Below are positions 47,020-59,465 of a stretch of 64,000 bases of DNA, piece after piece. The notes under the pieces were generated by a model. It saw only the letters and a list, made by a program, of their open reading frames with translations, had not been told where the DNA came from and did not search any database. The stretch lies in NCBI RefSeq assembly GCF_021917145.1, contig NC_061064.1, positions 2,715,137 through 2,779,136 of the forward strand, read 5' to 3'. This DNA comes from Hypomesus transpacificus (Eukaryota; Chordata; Actinopteri; Osmeriformes; Osmeridae). Within the stretch, counting starts at the first letter, position 1. Each line of letters opens with the position of its first letter. The translations under genes and the position numbers were made by a program.

Positions 47020-47639
47020 CAGAAGTGTTGTTAGACATAAAACTCTACTAGGGCACAGGCCCCTATTCATATCCCTTTTTTTTCTTTCAAGCTTGCTGCT
47101 CACAATGCACTACTAGGCTATAGAAACTCTGCTTGCTTAACCCACTATACAGCAGTTCAGGGACGAAAGTTTGATATCAGCTTTGGCAGGGAAATCAATA
47201 GTTAATGCGAGCGCGCACATTTCCTTCGCATTCATTTGGGCGCAAATAGCCTACTGGTTTTTTGAGCTTCATACGTAATATTGTTTTAATGTTTTAGTCA
47301 AAATATGATGATCAGTAGACAGATATATGTGTCTTTGTAATGTTGTCTTAGCCTACCTCAATTCCGACTTGTGTGTCGAGTCCGACACCTGAACTTCTGT
47401 GTGCGTGCCGCAGTGGCTATTTAGCAAGCTCAGAGCGTGCTGACATGGAATTCTGCGGGCATCGGTTTGTGTTTTTGGTTAAACTGCTTTGATTTTACAA
47501 TCGTTGATTGGGATAATGAATTACTGACTAATAAAGTAAATTGTTAAAACTCAAACTTTAGATTTTACTGAGGCACAGCAGATTTATACTGCTGCACGTG
47601 CCCCAGTAAAAAGGGTCTAACGACGCCCCTGGCTCACAG
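47012..47639. mobile_element. Non-autonomous hAT element (612 bp) with 8-bp target duplication
   Basis: The element is 47020-47631. The left end CAGAAGTGTTGTTAGAC and the inverted right end CAGGGGCGTCGTTAGAC match except at four transition sites, and similarity continues inward (ACT-GGGCAC-GC). Flanking 8-mers GCTCAGAG (47012-47019) and GCTCACAG (47632-47639) agree at 7 of 8 positions. Terminal CAG with an 8-bp duplication is the hAT signature. No transposase frame is visible inside, so it depended on another copy. The four C-to-T or G-to-A type differences suggest decay at methylated CpGs and moderate age. Confidence 0.85.
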
Positions 47640-48385
47640 ACAGAGAGTTAAGTTATTGCAAGTATGCTTTGCCCACTATTGTAAAGCTACCACACAAAGC
47701 CGGTCAAGTGACTGACCCAAATAGTTGTTTTGGAATGGAGCTTTTGTGAATGAAGTACTTTCGCTCATGTTCATGTTTATGTCATCTCACCATTCTCTTC
47801 ATGTCTGGGAAGCAGTGTCTGGCATATTGAAACTACGTCATGCAGCCATTGATTCCATTGTTGAAGCACAGATTACGCTGTTCACTAGACACTCATCTGC
47901 ACCTCGTGCTATGAATAGTTTACATTAGCATATCCAAATCAAAAGTGAAATAAATAATTTGATATTCAAATCTTTATATTTTTGTCTCAGGTCTTTAATC
48001 TAATCAACATCAGGATCACAAATATGATCATATCTGTCATTAAAAAAATCCCTTCAATTGGTAAAATGCTATAATAGACCTCAGCAAACACTGAACACAA
48101 ATATTAGACATCAGTGTTTTATGAAGTCAGAAGATGACTTGTGATTGGACTGGTGCAATAGAGGTTAAAAGCTGGGATGCTATCTGTAAACATGGGCCAT
48201 TGCATTGTGCCCTGCATTGTGGTCTGGTTATCACTCTATCTTTGTGCTTGTGCTATTCAGTCAGCACAGCGTGACACTACCACAATGGAGTAAAATCCCA
48301 CAAATCTGTTTACATGAGGCTCTCTGTCTTCCCAGTTATATCACGGGGCTCACTGCAGCTGTCCTCATCTAGTGATTTGGGGACA
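47640..48385. other. Spacer between the two hAT elements
   Basis: Noncoding and AT-rich. No exon, RNA gene or repeat boundary is seen. Confidence 0.35.
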
Positions 48386-48574
48386 GGGGGAGGCAGGGGC
48401 GTAGCCAGAATCATCTTTTTGAGTAGGCCTAGAAAAATATGGATAAGCATTTTTTTCAGTTTTTTTTTACTTATTTACTTAATTTGTCAGAGATGTTTTT
48501 GGGTAGGCCTTAGAACAAATAAGGTAGGCCTGTGCCTACCCAGGTCTACCTGTGGTTACGCCTCTGGGGGAAGG
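48386..48574. mobile_element. hAT-type MITE (173 bp) with 8-bp target duplication
   Basis: The element is 48394-48566. It starts CAGGGGCGTAGCCAGAAT and ends with the inverted CAGAGGCGTAACCACAGG. Flanking 8-mers are GGGGGAGG (48386-48393) and GGGGAAGG (48567-48574), 7 of 8 identical. Inside are T-rich DNA and repeated GTAGGCCT words. There is no coding content. Its tips resemble, but are not the same as, those of the 612-bp element next door, so it is a second hAT subfamily. Confidence 0.85.
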
Positions 48575-48918
48575 GAAAGTTGTATGAGTTACATCTCACA
48601 TACTGTCAAAACGGTTGAACAAATTGTAACATTGATGATAATTACTAAATTGTGCTGTGAATGGAATTTTAAACAAAAAATGTTATAACGGAAGGCCAAA
48701 CACTTAATCCTTTATATAAAAATAACAATCAATACAAAATACATTTTGGAGGTAGTAGATCATGTACAGAGAAGTCTGTCAACTTGCATTGCATGAAGTT
48801 AACTCCAATGCGCTAGATGGCGATAATACAACTTCGATGCCATTCCCAACTCGTAAACAACAATTTGCCATCACTGTGGACTGCCGAGGTTCAGCAGAAG
48901 CCACGCTAGCTGTCTACA
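48575..48918. promoter_or_regulatory. wdr73 upstream region
   Basis: This stretch of about 340 bp separates the hAT MITE from the wdr73 start codon and should contain the promoter and leader. No TATA box or other strong motif was recognised. Confidence 0.35.
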
Positions 48919-51164
48919 ATGAATGAAATAGATGTTGCAGCCTTTGATGAGACTATTGACGACTGGTTTATCGAGTCTCTGAAAACGTAAGAACTGTTTT
49001 TTTAAATTAGTTATTGCAGTTGCACAGGGCTTTTGTTATATATGTTTTGTCTGCATGAGTTGACAGAAGCTAAAACACTGAGGTATTCAACAAACCAGAA
49101 GTCAAGTTGTTGCTCATTGAACATTTTTAATAGTCGCTGAACGATCTGTACAATTTCAATTATGTTTCTCCAACTTTCTAAGACATGCATTTCATACTCC
49201 TTTTCAGCTACAAAGACCTTCATGTGTATCAACTTGAACATCCAACTAGAGTTATTGAATGGACTGCAGGAAAAAGTCTGTTTAAATAGTTTTCGCAAAA
49301 TTAAACCTTTTAGTCTCTTCATCAACCGGAAGTTGTTCATTAAACTTTGTCTCTACAGCTATATGTGTCGCTGGATACAGTTCAACCAAGAATGAAATTT
49401 TGGAGCTTCTTCTTCCTCTTAAACTATTTGCAGATGATAATCAAGTATGGATATTGACAGACCTAGAGATCAATTGAGTTGAATAAAAAAGAAAAAATGC
49501 TTTGAAATATTATACTTGCCACTGACGATAGCTTTTTCTGTCTGCAGGGTCTTTGTGCAGAGCGAGATTTTAAAGTGGTCCATGGAGGTTTCACAAATGG
49601 ACCGGTTCATTGCCTTAAACACATTAAAGGAACAAGGTACAGCTGTCCATGCAGAAAGAAAAATACTTATTATTCATTACCAGAGGAATTTAGAGAACGC
49701 ATATTAGTGCTTCACTCCAGCCAGTGCCAGAATGGCTGAAATAGTCAACTGATCAACCATTGCCATTTTATAGTTAATGAGATTGCTGCAAAAGTATAAA
49801 AGGGTGACAAAATGTTTGATCTCTCCTTACCAGGTGTGTGGTAACCAATGATGGGCTGAGCAACAAACTGCAAGTGTGGGACGTAGGGGGCAATGACTCT
49901 GGTAAGTACCCCCCCCCCCCCCCCCTGTTTCCTGTTGCATCGTCTACACCTACAATTTTACAGTAAACAATAGAAGCAGTTTTTTGATTCACAACTCGGT
50001 GCCGCCCCGTAATTTGTCTTCAAATGATAGATGTCATAAAGAGCTCTGGATGCATCCAGCCCACACGCGTGTCACAGAGCGGCAGCAAGATCGCCCCCGG
50101 GTTAACCGGAGACCTCCATGTTCTTCATGGATCTCAGATCTGCGACCTCCAGCTGACCGATCTGACGTCTGGAAGCTCTCTCTACTCTGTGGGTGAGAGA
50201 ACACACAGCCTCCTGGGAAGAGTCTGTCTACTCAATGATATACTAGGGAGTCAGATGGCTGAGCGGTTAGGGAATCGGGCTATTCATCTGGTTGCCGGTT
50301 TGATTCCCTGGCCGTGCCAAATGACGTTGTGTCCTTGGGCAAGGCACTTCATCCTACTTGCCTCGGGGGAATGTCCCTGTACTTACTGTAAGTCGCTCTG
50401 GATAAGAGCGTCTGCTAATTGACTAAATGTAAATGTACTAATACACGTAACATCCTATCCCTCCTCTTTCCCGCGTAGGAAAAGACATCCCCGATGTATT
50501 AAGCTCCCTGCAGTTTGTGACTGGCAGCGTATTTCTGGCTTGTACCTGTGGGGGGGACCTATTTGTGGGGGACACAAGGACATCTACAGTCCCTACGCCT
50601 ACGCCAGCAGAGGGGAGAGAGTCGGAGCTCTGGTGCATGGCTGCCTCCTCAGGCCTGTCCTCGCCAGAGCAGGGCCGCCATAGGGTAGCACGGCTGTCCT
50701 CGTCCGGCCTGGTCGTGCTGTCCGACCTACGAGACCTTAGAAGCTGTGTAGGTCAGGCTCAACTCGATATCCAGAGGAACATTCCCAGTCATGATTTTAT
50801 GAATGTGTCATGGGCACCTGCTTTGGACAACTGTCTTTCTGTTTCAGGTAAGTAAAACGGCCGTTTTTCATGAAAGAAAACTTTTGATATCAGATATAGA
50901 CTTTCTCATAATCTCACTTTTCCAGGTTTTAACGGACTGGTGGAGATCTACGACACCTCCACTTGGATACCCGAGTGCAGGGAATCCAAGCCTCTTTTTG
51001 TGCACCAGGGTCATGTGATGTCAAGTGTGTCTCATCCTAGCATCATCCCTCCTCTGGTCACCTCTCACATATGGCATCCCAGCCGGCCTCAGACCGTCCT
51101 CTCAGCTGCTGCCGATGGCTCCATGCATGTGTGGGACTGGGTCAACAGTACAGTCGCCCCCTGA
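48919..51164 (+). CDS. wdr73: WD repeat protein WDR73, 8 exons
   Basis: WDR73 is a WD40 scaffold linked to microtubules and the Integrator complex; loss in human causes Galloway-Mowat syndrome. Exons 48919-48986, 49208-49275, 49359-49444, 49548-49636, 49834-49901, 50031-50192, 50479-50847 and 50926-51164 total 1149 nt, 382 residues, and all phases agree. Family landmarks are DWFIESLKTYKD, VAGYSSTKNEILELLLPLKL, ERDFKVVHGGF, KLQVWDVGGNDSDVIK, FMNVSWAPALDNCLSVSGF, EIYDTSTW and LSAAADGSMHVWDW near the C-terminus. The second exon uses a weak donor (AAAAA|GTCTGT). A SINE lies in the intron before exon 7, and a 17-base C-run starts 7 bp inside the intron after exon 5. The gene converges on neu3. Confidence 0.92.
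49909..49925. repeat. 17-base C-run next to a wdr73 donor
   Basis: The donor GGTAAGTA at 49901-49908 is followed at once by seventeen Cs. The run could affect donor recognition and is prone to length change. Confidence 0.9.
50246..50436 (+). mobile_element. tRNA-headed SINE, copy 4
   Basis: Near full length: GTCAGATGGCTGAGCGGTTA head, GCCGGTTTGATTCCCTGGCC B-box region, GTGTCCTTGGGCAAGGCACT body and tail GATAAGAGCGTCTGCTAATT ending ACTAAATGTAAATGT. It lies in the intron before exon 7 of wdr73, in the sense orientation. Confidence 0.9.
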
Positions 51165-52702
51165 TCTTGACATTTGGACGTTTTTTTGACAACTCTGATC
51201 ATTTTGTGAAATCGAAAAATGTTCTTCTGTTGAGACATCTCAATTCTAGCAGTTTGTGTTTGAGACATTTCATTTTATAAATGAAACAAAAGAAAACAAC
51301 CGTTAAAACTTTGATGATCATACTGCAGTACACAAAATATTTTTATATTGCATTGACATTTTTACTTTTACTAGTCTCATAGACGGAGGTCTGGGTTTTG
51401 GAGTGACATTTTGACAAAAAACATTTATTACAATTCCGTAACATACTGCACACCATGTAACCTTAATGCCACATAATAGTTTTGTAAAACAAATATGAAA
51501 ATGACAACATAGCATTTGATAATTCTTTTTATTTGCTTTCTCAAAAATACATGGTTATGCATGCCTTTTATAGAAGGTAACAAGTAACAAGAATTTTAAC
51601 TATACAGGCACATGACTGGGGTTGTAAAAGTAAGATGATGCTTTTCAGCTTGTTGGATTTCTAAGACGCCAGGCAACAATGGGAATGTGGAGGTAGTTGA
51701 CACAACTGAATTTATTTATAAGGTGGCGAGGTATTGGGATGGAACACTGTTTGAATATGGCACATTTTTTTTATAAGAAGCATGTAATCAAATATTCTAC
51801 AGCCATCCACTCAGGTGAGCACTGTTATACAAAAGAGTTAACTACCCCTGATAGAGAACGTGTTTTTCTGATTCCAGTGGATGCAACAAAAGGTCAAAAA
51901 GTCAAAGCATTCACAGTGATACATTGTAAACAGTGCTCACTTAAGTGCCAATAGTCAGAAATGGAATGTCAGTGTTGCACAGCCATCAGGCGACTAAGAA
52001 ACCCATGCATTATGAGAGAATTAATTCATTTCAATGGAAAAATGAAAACAACCATAGGGGGAGCAGTCTCATAGAGATATTTATACTCTTGCCATAGCAT
52101 GAGAGGTACAATTGGCTAATTTCTTTTCACTGCCCATTTGAAGAGCATGAGAAATTAAGCCGTGAATCCCATCTCACAATGGAATACCTACCACGCTGAC
52201 ACAACTAGGGAGAGCTGATTTAGCTATGAGGTAATAGATCCAACTTGTACTGTGATTGGCTGGCTGGAATGCACTTGCAATTATTCTCCGATCCACACAA
52301 AAGTACGTTCTTACATTTCTAAAATGGCATTGAGAGATATAAATATGCACAACTTTAAAAAAAAAAAAGACAAAACAAAAAAAAATCACAGGTAGGTTGT
52401 CCTTCAAGGACCTCATGCAGTAGTCCATTATCATTCTGTAATCACATGTACTTTGCTTCCAGCTTGATTATGTTACATAGCTCTGTCATAGGAGTTACAG
52501 AATCAGTGATGTGGTAGAAAACTACTATATATTTATAAAACAATCATGCTTTATCTGCTTTAGGACACACACACAGTACGAATAGAGGGATTCAGATCAT
52601 ATTGTGGGTTCATAACTCCCAGCTAGACTGATTTCAGGTCAAATACAAGAATGAGCTGAGCATGAAACAGGTGTTCACCACTACTGGAATAAAACCAACA
52701 AG
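51165..52702. other. Convergent 3' ends of wdr73 and neu3
   Basis: About 1.5 kb of noncoding DNA. A minus-strand AATAAA (TTTATT at about 51713) could end a long neu3 3' UTR. No AATAAA was noted close to the wdr73 stop. An A-rich run lies at 52350-52385. No recognisable repeat is seen. Confidence 0.45.
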
Positions 52703-54075
52703 TTACAGTTCTTTCTTTTCTTTGTCAACCGTCTGCATGACATCACTTAGGTTAAAAGACACAAAGGCGATCTGTTCAAGTTCGCTCTCCTTCCCACATT
52801 CCATCAGGCAGGCGAAGTGCTCAACGTCTTCACTGTGCGCCAGGTCAGAGTAGCCACTGGGCCCGCTGTGGATGACCCAGGGCTGGTCCCACCCGGACGA
52901 GTGCAGTGGGGAGCGGTTCAGGTACACCCCCATGTCCCTCCTGCTCGTCTTGTTGGTAGGGTGGGAGAAGAGCAGCCATGTTTGAGTGTCCGGGGACAGA
53001 GGTGACGTGGTGCCTCCTATGCTGTCCGCTTCGTCGTTTGGTACAAATTCCGGAGCAGGGAAGCCAATTACGCTTCCCTGGCAACCGTGGCGTGGTTCCA
53101 CCAGCTTGGGAGCCAATCGGGGCTTGTCAAAGTAAGCACCGCTGCTCTCGCTCAGGGCCTCCACTCTGTGACCGTGTTTGTTCCGGGCGTTGCAGTAGAG
53201 GTGACTCCTGCCCTCGTGGTCTATAATCTCTGCCATCTCACACTCACACGACTTCCGCTGGAGCATCTTTCCCATCCTCCATGTCTGGCCAAAGTCATCG
53301 CTGTGTATGGAGAGAGCGTGGGGCTGTACGGTGAACGGTATAGGGAAGGAGAAGCATTTGAAAGGGACGTAGTAGGCATAGGCCGGAATGATCAACCTGC
53401 CACTCTCCAGCTGAATGCCGTGTCCTGGACCGACAGCGAACGTAGCCCATCTTCGGACGTTTTTGCCAATCACACTCTCTGTCAGGTCCTTTGCCTGGCT
53501 CCAGGTTTGGCCATCATCACTGCTGGTGACGTAGCACAGACGGGCCTTGTTCCTGCCTGTGATTATCTGACGGTGCTCTGGGGTATTGCTCAGGATACAG
53601 ATGAAGAACAGGAACAGAGTCTTGGTATTCTTCTCAAAGACAGGACAGGGGTTCATGGTGCGATGCTCTGGTAAAAATGCTGACGTCACCTCTTGAGATG
53701 GGGACCACTGGGTTTAAACATCAAATAAGTGTTAACAGGCAATATATAGACTCATTCACTGGAATTTAATTCTAAATACAACCAAAGCATGGATGGATAT
53801 AATCTTGGACATTATGGCATAATGGCATCAGGGTGCACGTGTCTGATAATCACCTGAATGGATCCATTTTGAAGTGACCCTCTCCTCATAACAAGAATTT
53901 TAGCATCGCTGTCTGATGGAGAGCTCCGCTTCTCTGCAAAGGCGAGATATGTTTGTGTGTCTTTCAAGTAGAGGAGAGCTGGGATTCTGTAAGTTATTCC
54001 AGTCGGCTCTTTCTTGAACAGCGTGGTTTTCTCTGGTTGCTTTTCATAGCCTTTCCGTGATGGTGTGTTGCCCAT
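52703..54075 (-). CDS. neu3: NEU3-type ganglioside sialidase, 2 coding exons
   Basis: NEU3 removes sialic acid from gangliosides at the plasma membrane. Coding exons 53854-54075 and 52703-53707 total 1227 nt, 408 residues. The N-terminus MGNTPSRKGYEKQ has Gly2, so N-myristoylation is possible (inference). The sialidase signature YRIPALLYL (Arg of the catalytic triad) lies at about residue 30. The Glu/Arg region includes LAFAEKRSS and ILVMRRGS. Two Asp boxes are clear, SSDDGQTWSQ and SDDFGQTWRM. The Tyr nucleophile region is probably SGYSDLAHSEDVEHFACLME. Family length, the two-exon layout and neighbour xrra1 all support neu3; a neu3-like paralogue cannot be excluded. Confidence 0.92.
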
Positions 54076-54997
54076 GGTTGATTAGAATTTCTATAACGAG
54101 AGATTTCACACACGCTTACACACGATTACACTACTTTTACAGTGGATCTCCAAGCAGTCGAACAACGTTGCAGTTGCACATAACAAAAAAACATTATGTC
54201 CAAAATCATAATTTGAATTTGTAAATTGGCATAGACTACACATTTATTGTAGTAGTAAACCAACATTAAAGACAAGGTTTATGGCTCGAAAAGTTATAAA
54301 AATAACCTTTTGAGATTTTTGGTATTAGTGCCATTACATTTTCCGATGTAGACTAGTACTTGACTATAAGCTAGACTACAATTTTTGTGGAAAATACCGT
54401 TAACTACAATTTAAATGTAGCTAGCTATCTGATCACTCGACCGAAACTCATTTCAACGTGAACATAACATAATTTACCTCGACGTTCATTACTGTAGCTA
54501 GCTAGCTAATATTCTAGCTGGATAACAACATCAAATGAAATGGTGATCTTTGAACAAGTCGAGAGCTCGTTAATTAATCTATTAATACTTACAGAAGCAG
54601 GCTTTACACGTCATCCCGTAATATACGGTTGTCTAATTATTATTTGACATTGCAACAAAGGATTTGCCCATTTTATTTTTTCTTCTCACAAAATTAGAGA
54701 CGCCTGATGTTATGATAGGCATCTCTTCTATTGAATAATGCGAAGTGGTGGGGTGAGTGCGGATGCAAAAGGGACCAAATGATTCTATACCGCCAACAGC
54801 TGGACGGGAAGTTACTAGCTAGCTACTGTCTGTTGCTAGGATACAGTAACTCTCACCGATACAGTGGCCGTTTCATCAAGCTCACATAATGGAAACATTT
54901 GTTTCTCAACTTATCGGTTTATGCAACATTAGAAACGTTTCTCTAACGCAATCATAATTGAATAACGCGTGGTTATTCATCTAAAGCAGCAACGTAA
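54076..54997. promoter_or_regulatory. Shared upstream region of neu3 and xrra1
   Basis: The two start codons diverge across 922 bp. The region is AT-rich with scattered TAGCTAGC words (for example 54494-54510 and 54815-54826) and no clear TATA box. A donor-like ACAGAAG sits near 54597 on the neu3 side. A bidirectional promoter is inferred from the layout only. Confidence 0.4.
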
Positions 54998-57900
54998 ATG
55001 ATGGCTTCATCCGAACACTACAAATTAGATAATGGGGACAGTTATTGTTCAAATTGTTTCCCCATCCGATCATTCTTTCATCAGAGAAGAGAAGGTACAG
55101 TACTACAGTATATAGTAACGTTGCTATATCCTACAGTAGCTACAGAGTAAGCTAGCTATACATACTACTAGATTAGTTGGCCTAGGTCAGGCTAGTGAAA
55201 ATGCATTTTGAGCATACACGAAAAGGCTGCCTTGTCTGAAAGACAATGCTGTAAACTTCATGCTGTTAATTTGTTCTACAGGAGTTGGCCATTGGCTTGT
55301 GGCGCACAGAAATTCAGTGGAACACAAATACAGGAGAGGTCAGGTGAAAACGGAGGGACACAAGTTCTCAAACTCTGATGTGTCTGAGGGCAAACAAGTA
55401 AAAAATATCCCTGGCAATACACTGGATGGCAACTTACTGGTACGTAAGGTTACTTAGTTTTGCAGCCCACATTTTTTACATCAACACTAAAAGGATGGAT
55501 TTTACAGGGTTACATACTGTTAAGTAGATTGCAGAAACTGTCAGTAAAAATACTCTAGTAGACCAAACATAGGATTTTCTTAACTTGTCCTTCTAGATGA
55601 AGTTGCATTGTGTGGACCAGCCATCTGATCTGTGCTCAGTAGACATCAGTGAACAGAGGCTGAACTCTGTAAGAATCCCATAAATAATTTGATTCATCAG
55701 AAAAGAACAGATGGAGAAAATATTATACTAATCATGAATGTTTATGTTTTCTTGTCTTCAACAGGTCAAGACTGAAGATTTAGTGGATTTTGACAATGTT
55801 GCATATGTCAATGCATCTGACAACTCTCTTCCAATAGGTTTATTGTTACATCATGCCGTATACTTTTAGTTTAGGCCCCTCTTTATATAGTTTTTCTAGC
55901 CTGGAACATATTTGCATGTATACAATAATAACTTGAACATTGCTTTACCAGGACATAACAGTGGTAGCGTAAAATGAACAATTCTCGAGTGTCAAAGCCA
56001 TTTTATGAATGTGATCTAAAACCATTTTTATTACTTGTTCTAGAGCCATTCAGCAAATTCTCCTCCTTGAGGGAGCTTGAGCTGTCCTTGAATAGTCTCT
56101 GCAACATAACATTCAATCCTGATGGCTTCCCTCACTTGGAGGTATAATGACTCACCATGACCTATCGATACTGGATTATTTATTGGTATCTACATAGTTT
56201 TCATGACATACGCTTTGTTTAAATCCCATACTTATGAAATCTCGATACTCTGCAAAATTGAGACTGAAGGCGATGTTTGACTGAAGGTTCTTTTTTTAAA
56301 ATAAGGTTCTGGATTTGTCCTTCAACAACCTGTCGGTTGATGACATCATGTCCATTGGTTTACTCCCCTGTCTGAAAGCCCTTCATCTAACTCACAATCA
56401 GCTCCAGGCTCTTCCTCCCAACCTGGCAGCCCCACACAAAGGCCCCTCACAGCAGTGAGTTCATTCATATTGACCCCCAAAAAAACATAAGGATTTTTTT
56501 TTTCAAGTTTTCTGACACATACACCTATGCATTTGCTGTGGTTAGTCTGGTGGCAGGATACACCATAGTCCACTGGGGGGCGGTAGACTATTGAAGAATA
56601 GATATTGAAGGTCAGATGGCTAAGCGGTTAGGGAATCGGGCTATTAATCAGAAGGTTGTCGGTTCGATTTCTTGTCGTGCAAAATGACGTTGTGTCCTTG
56701 GGCAAGGCACTTCACCCTACTTGCCTCAGGTGGAATGTCCCTGTACGTACTGTAAGTCTCTCTGGATAAGAGCATCTGCTAAATGACTAAATGTAAATAT
56801 CCCACAATGGCTGCACAAAGTTGCCAGTACTGCCCTATCTCTGACTGTGTTTGGATGTTGAAAGGGATATATCAACTATAAAAGTATGAACTACTATTCC
56901 ACAGGTCTGTGGAGGATGCTGGGACACGGTTCAGAGCTCTTGAGCTGCTCTCGCTAGATGACAATAAACTCTCCTCTGGAGTATTCAGCAGCGTTGCCAA
57001 CTTGAAAAGGTTGGTTACAGATTGAAGGTTTATATAAATGTATGTTTATTAGTGAAATGAATTGTATTTTCATGTTTTACAATTCCTTTTTGACAATTTC
57101 AGACTGCAGTATTTAAACCTGCAAGGAAACTATATCTCCGACATACCATACATGCAACAGACAGGGCGTCTGCAGCACTTGCCCACTGAGAACAAGCGGC
57201 CTAGTGAAGACCTTGCGAATTACCTTGACTCCGCTGGAGTAATCAGAGAAGCTCCTAACTGGATGCATGGTTTGTATACACAAAATCAAACATTATATAT
57301 GTAGTTCAACAGTTTTCCTCACGTGTTTTATCTATATATCTGATATCTCATCAACTCAGATGATTCAAAACAAAGTTGTAAGGAAATAAAGAATGACTCA
57401 GGGGTAAGTGATCGCTAACCACTTTGTGCTTAGTCAAACTCACATGCTAGGGGCTTGTAAATTCTCTGCATGTTCTCTTTAGGAGTCCAGAGTACCGCAC
57501 AATTCCCAAAGTCCAATTTCCCCTGACACTGTGAAAAGAAAGGAATCGTCTGGAGCATTCACTTTGCCACTGCCAGAGCTTCGCTTCCTCAACCTAGCCA
57601 ACAATAAGGTGTGTACAGTTCCTATTCAATATGTTACATGGTTGTGAAATATGATGTTGTGCATCGGTAAAGTTAGATTTTTGGACCTCTGTTGAATAAT
57701 CATCTTCAGATATTTGAGGAAGAAGGGCTGTTGGCCGTCGCTCTGTTCCCTATGCTGAACGAGCTTGTGATTCACTCCAATCCACTCACCATGGAGAGAA
57801 GTGGTATGTATCTGATAGACAGTGGACAATGTAGTTTGTTGATTAAGTGAAACAAGAATGTCACTGATATGAGATTTGTGGACGTGCAGGTGACCCTCCT

Positions 57901-59459
57901 GTGCTGACCTACTTCCTCCAGGAGAGGCTGGGTATCAGAATAGTCCGGAAGAAGACACCTGAAGTGGTGAAACCTCCTTTGATGATATCAGCTGACTCTA
58001 AACGAAAGGTTTGAATGTAGTGTTTCTAACTTAGTGTTAATGCTCAGGGTTTGACATTCTACGGCTTCAATAATTGAGATGTTTCACTTCCCTGGACAGG
58101 TCAAGACAAAAATCCGAAAGGTACCAAAGGCGTCTATACTGATGACAACTCCTACTCTATTTGATAACCCTGTACTAGAAATGGGACTGGAACATAAGGA
58201 ACTCTGTATGAGTCCTGGCTCACTGGAGAGACAGTCCACATTGAGTTCTGGCCCACAAACCAAGTTAGAGGAGAAGAAAGAGGGGTCAGTTACTAGATGC
58301 TCTGATGTTATGGATGCTGGAGTGGAATCAGCTAATGATCCATTCCGAGATAGAGACTCATTCTTTGTTACCCAGGTAACGATTATATTTTTCTTGTTTT
58401 TTTTCTATTACAAATGACTTCAAGGTTTATCACAGTGTGTTGGTTCGATTGTGACAGTTTCCTATTGTTATCAGGTAACTAATTTACCTGATTCAAACAA
58501 ACTTCTACTGGACATGACAGAGGATCTCAAAGAGATTGAGAAAAAAGATTGCATTGGCATTCCAGAGAAATTGAAAGGCTATGAATTATTGTGGGATGCA
58601 AAACCAGATCCTGATATGGTGGAGCCTGTTGGTATGGCAATCTTATTTTAAGATCCATTTATTCTCCCTATCCTATGCGACTGTGTAAGTGCAGCAATGT
58701 TATCCTTGTTGTTTATGTCCTTGTATTAAATCTGATCTTAAATGCTTTATTTTAAATTGTTTTATAGATTGGTTGATTTAAATATACTGTATAAATAATT
58801 GTGACTGGACTTCATTGTAATATGTATATAGATGTAGGCCATTATAAGTGTTTTCATGCAGTGGTTTGTTTCACAGGAATTCAATTTGCTGTCAGGATGT
58901 TAGAACACACACTCAAGAATCTCCTTGTCTACAGAGATTCCCAACCTAAACTTGACTGCCTTCAAACACCATTCACAGAAAAAGAGAAAAAGGTTGCTGT
59001 TAAACTCTAAATTAATTCAAAATATTTACACACTGATAGATTTTGTCATCCATATTTTAACAAATAAGTTAAAACTAAATCGTACTTTTAATTCACAGAT
59101 TGGAAAGCTACCAACGCCAAGACCAAGAAAGCTCAAAGGGGAAAGATTTCAGGAGATGCTCCAAGAAATGAAAGACAGGAAAACAATCACTAAAATCCAC
59201 TTAAGTATGAATACTAACAGCGTCTACTGGGAGGTTGAGAGGTGGCTCAGATATTTCATTTGTTGAATATGTCAATTATGTTTATTTTACAGACAGTGTT
59301 TTAGAAGAAAAAGATGTCTACAAGGAGGAGTATGAAGAGGCTTTGACATTACTAAGGGATATGAAGAAAAAATACAAGATGGTTCATGTGAAAACAGTAG
59401 AACAAGCGACACACATTGAGTCTGAGACAAACAACCAGATGTCTCAAATTGAAAACTGA
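54998..59459 (+). CDS. xrra1: XRRA1 leucine-rich repeat protein, 17 exons
   Basis: XRRA1 (X-ray radiation resistance associated 1) is an LRR protein of poorly defined role. Exons: 54998-55094, 55282-55439, 55597-55668, 55765-55837, 56044-56141, 56306-56454, 56905-57009, 57103-57269, 57360-57403, 57483-57608, 57710-57803, 57890-58008, 58100-58375, 58475-58631, 58877-58992, 59099-59204 and 59293-59459. They total 2124 nt, 707 residues, with phases in agreement. Leucine-rich repeats are clear in the first half (LRELELSLNSLCNITF, LEVLDLSFNNLS, LKALHLTHNQLQALP, LQYLNLQGNYISDIP, LRFLNLANNKIFEEEG). The second half is charged and helical and ends MSQIEN. A near-consensus AATAAA begins on the base after the stop codon. 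A SINE lies in the sixth intron. Neighbours neu3 and pold3 match human 11q13. Confidence 0.9.
56607..56799 (+). mobile_element. tRNA-headed SINE, copy 5
   Basis: Head GTCAGATGGCTAAGCGGTTA, body TGTGTCCTTGGGCAAGGCAC and tail GATAAGAGCATCTGCTAAAT ending ACTAAATGTAAAT. It has several changes from the other copies, including in the B-box region (TTCGATTTCTTGTC). It lies in the sixth intron of xrra1. Confidence 0.9.
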
Positions 59460-59465
59460 AATAAA
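59460..59465 (+). terminator. Poly(A) signal abutting the xrra1 stop
   Basis: AATAAA starts on the base right after the TGA. If used, the 3' untranslated region would be only about 20-40 nt. A later site cannot be excluded. Confidence 0.5.
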
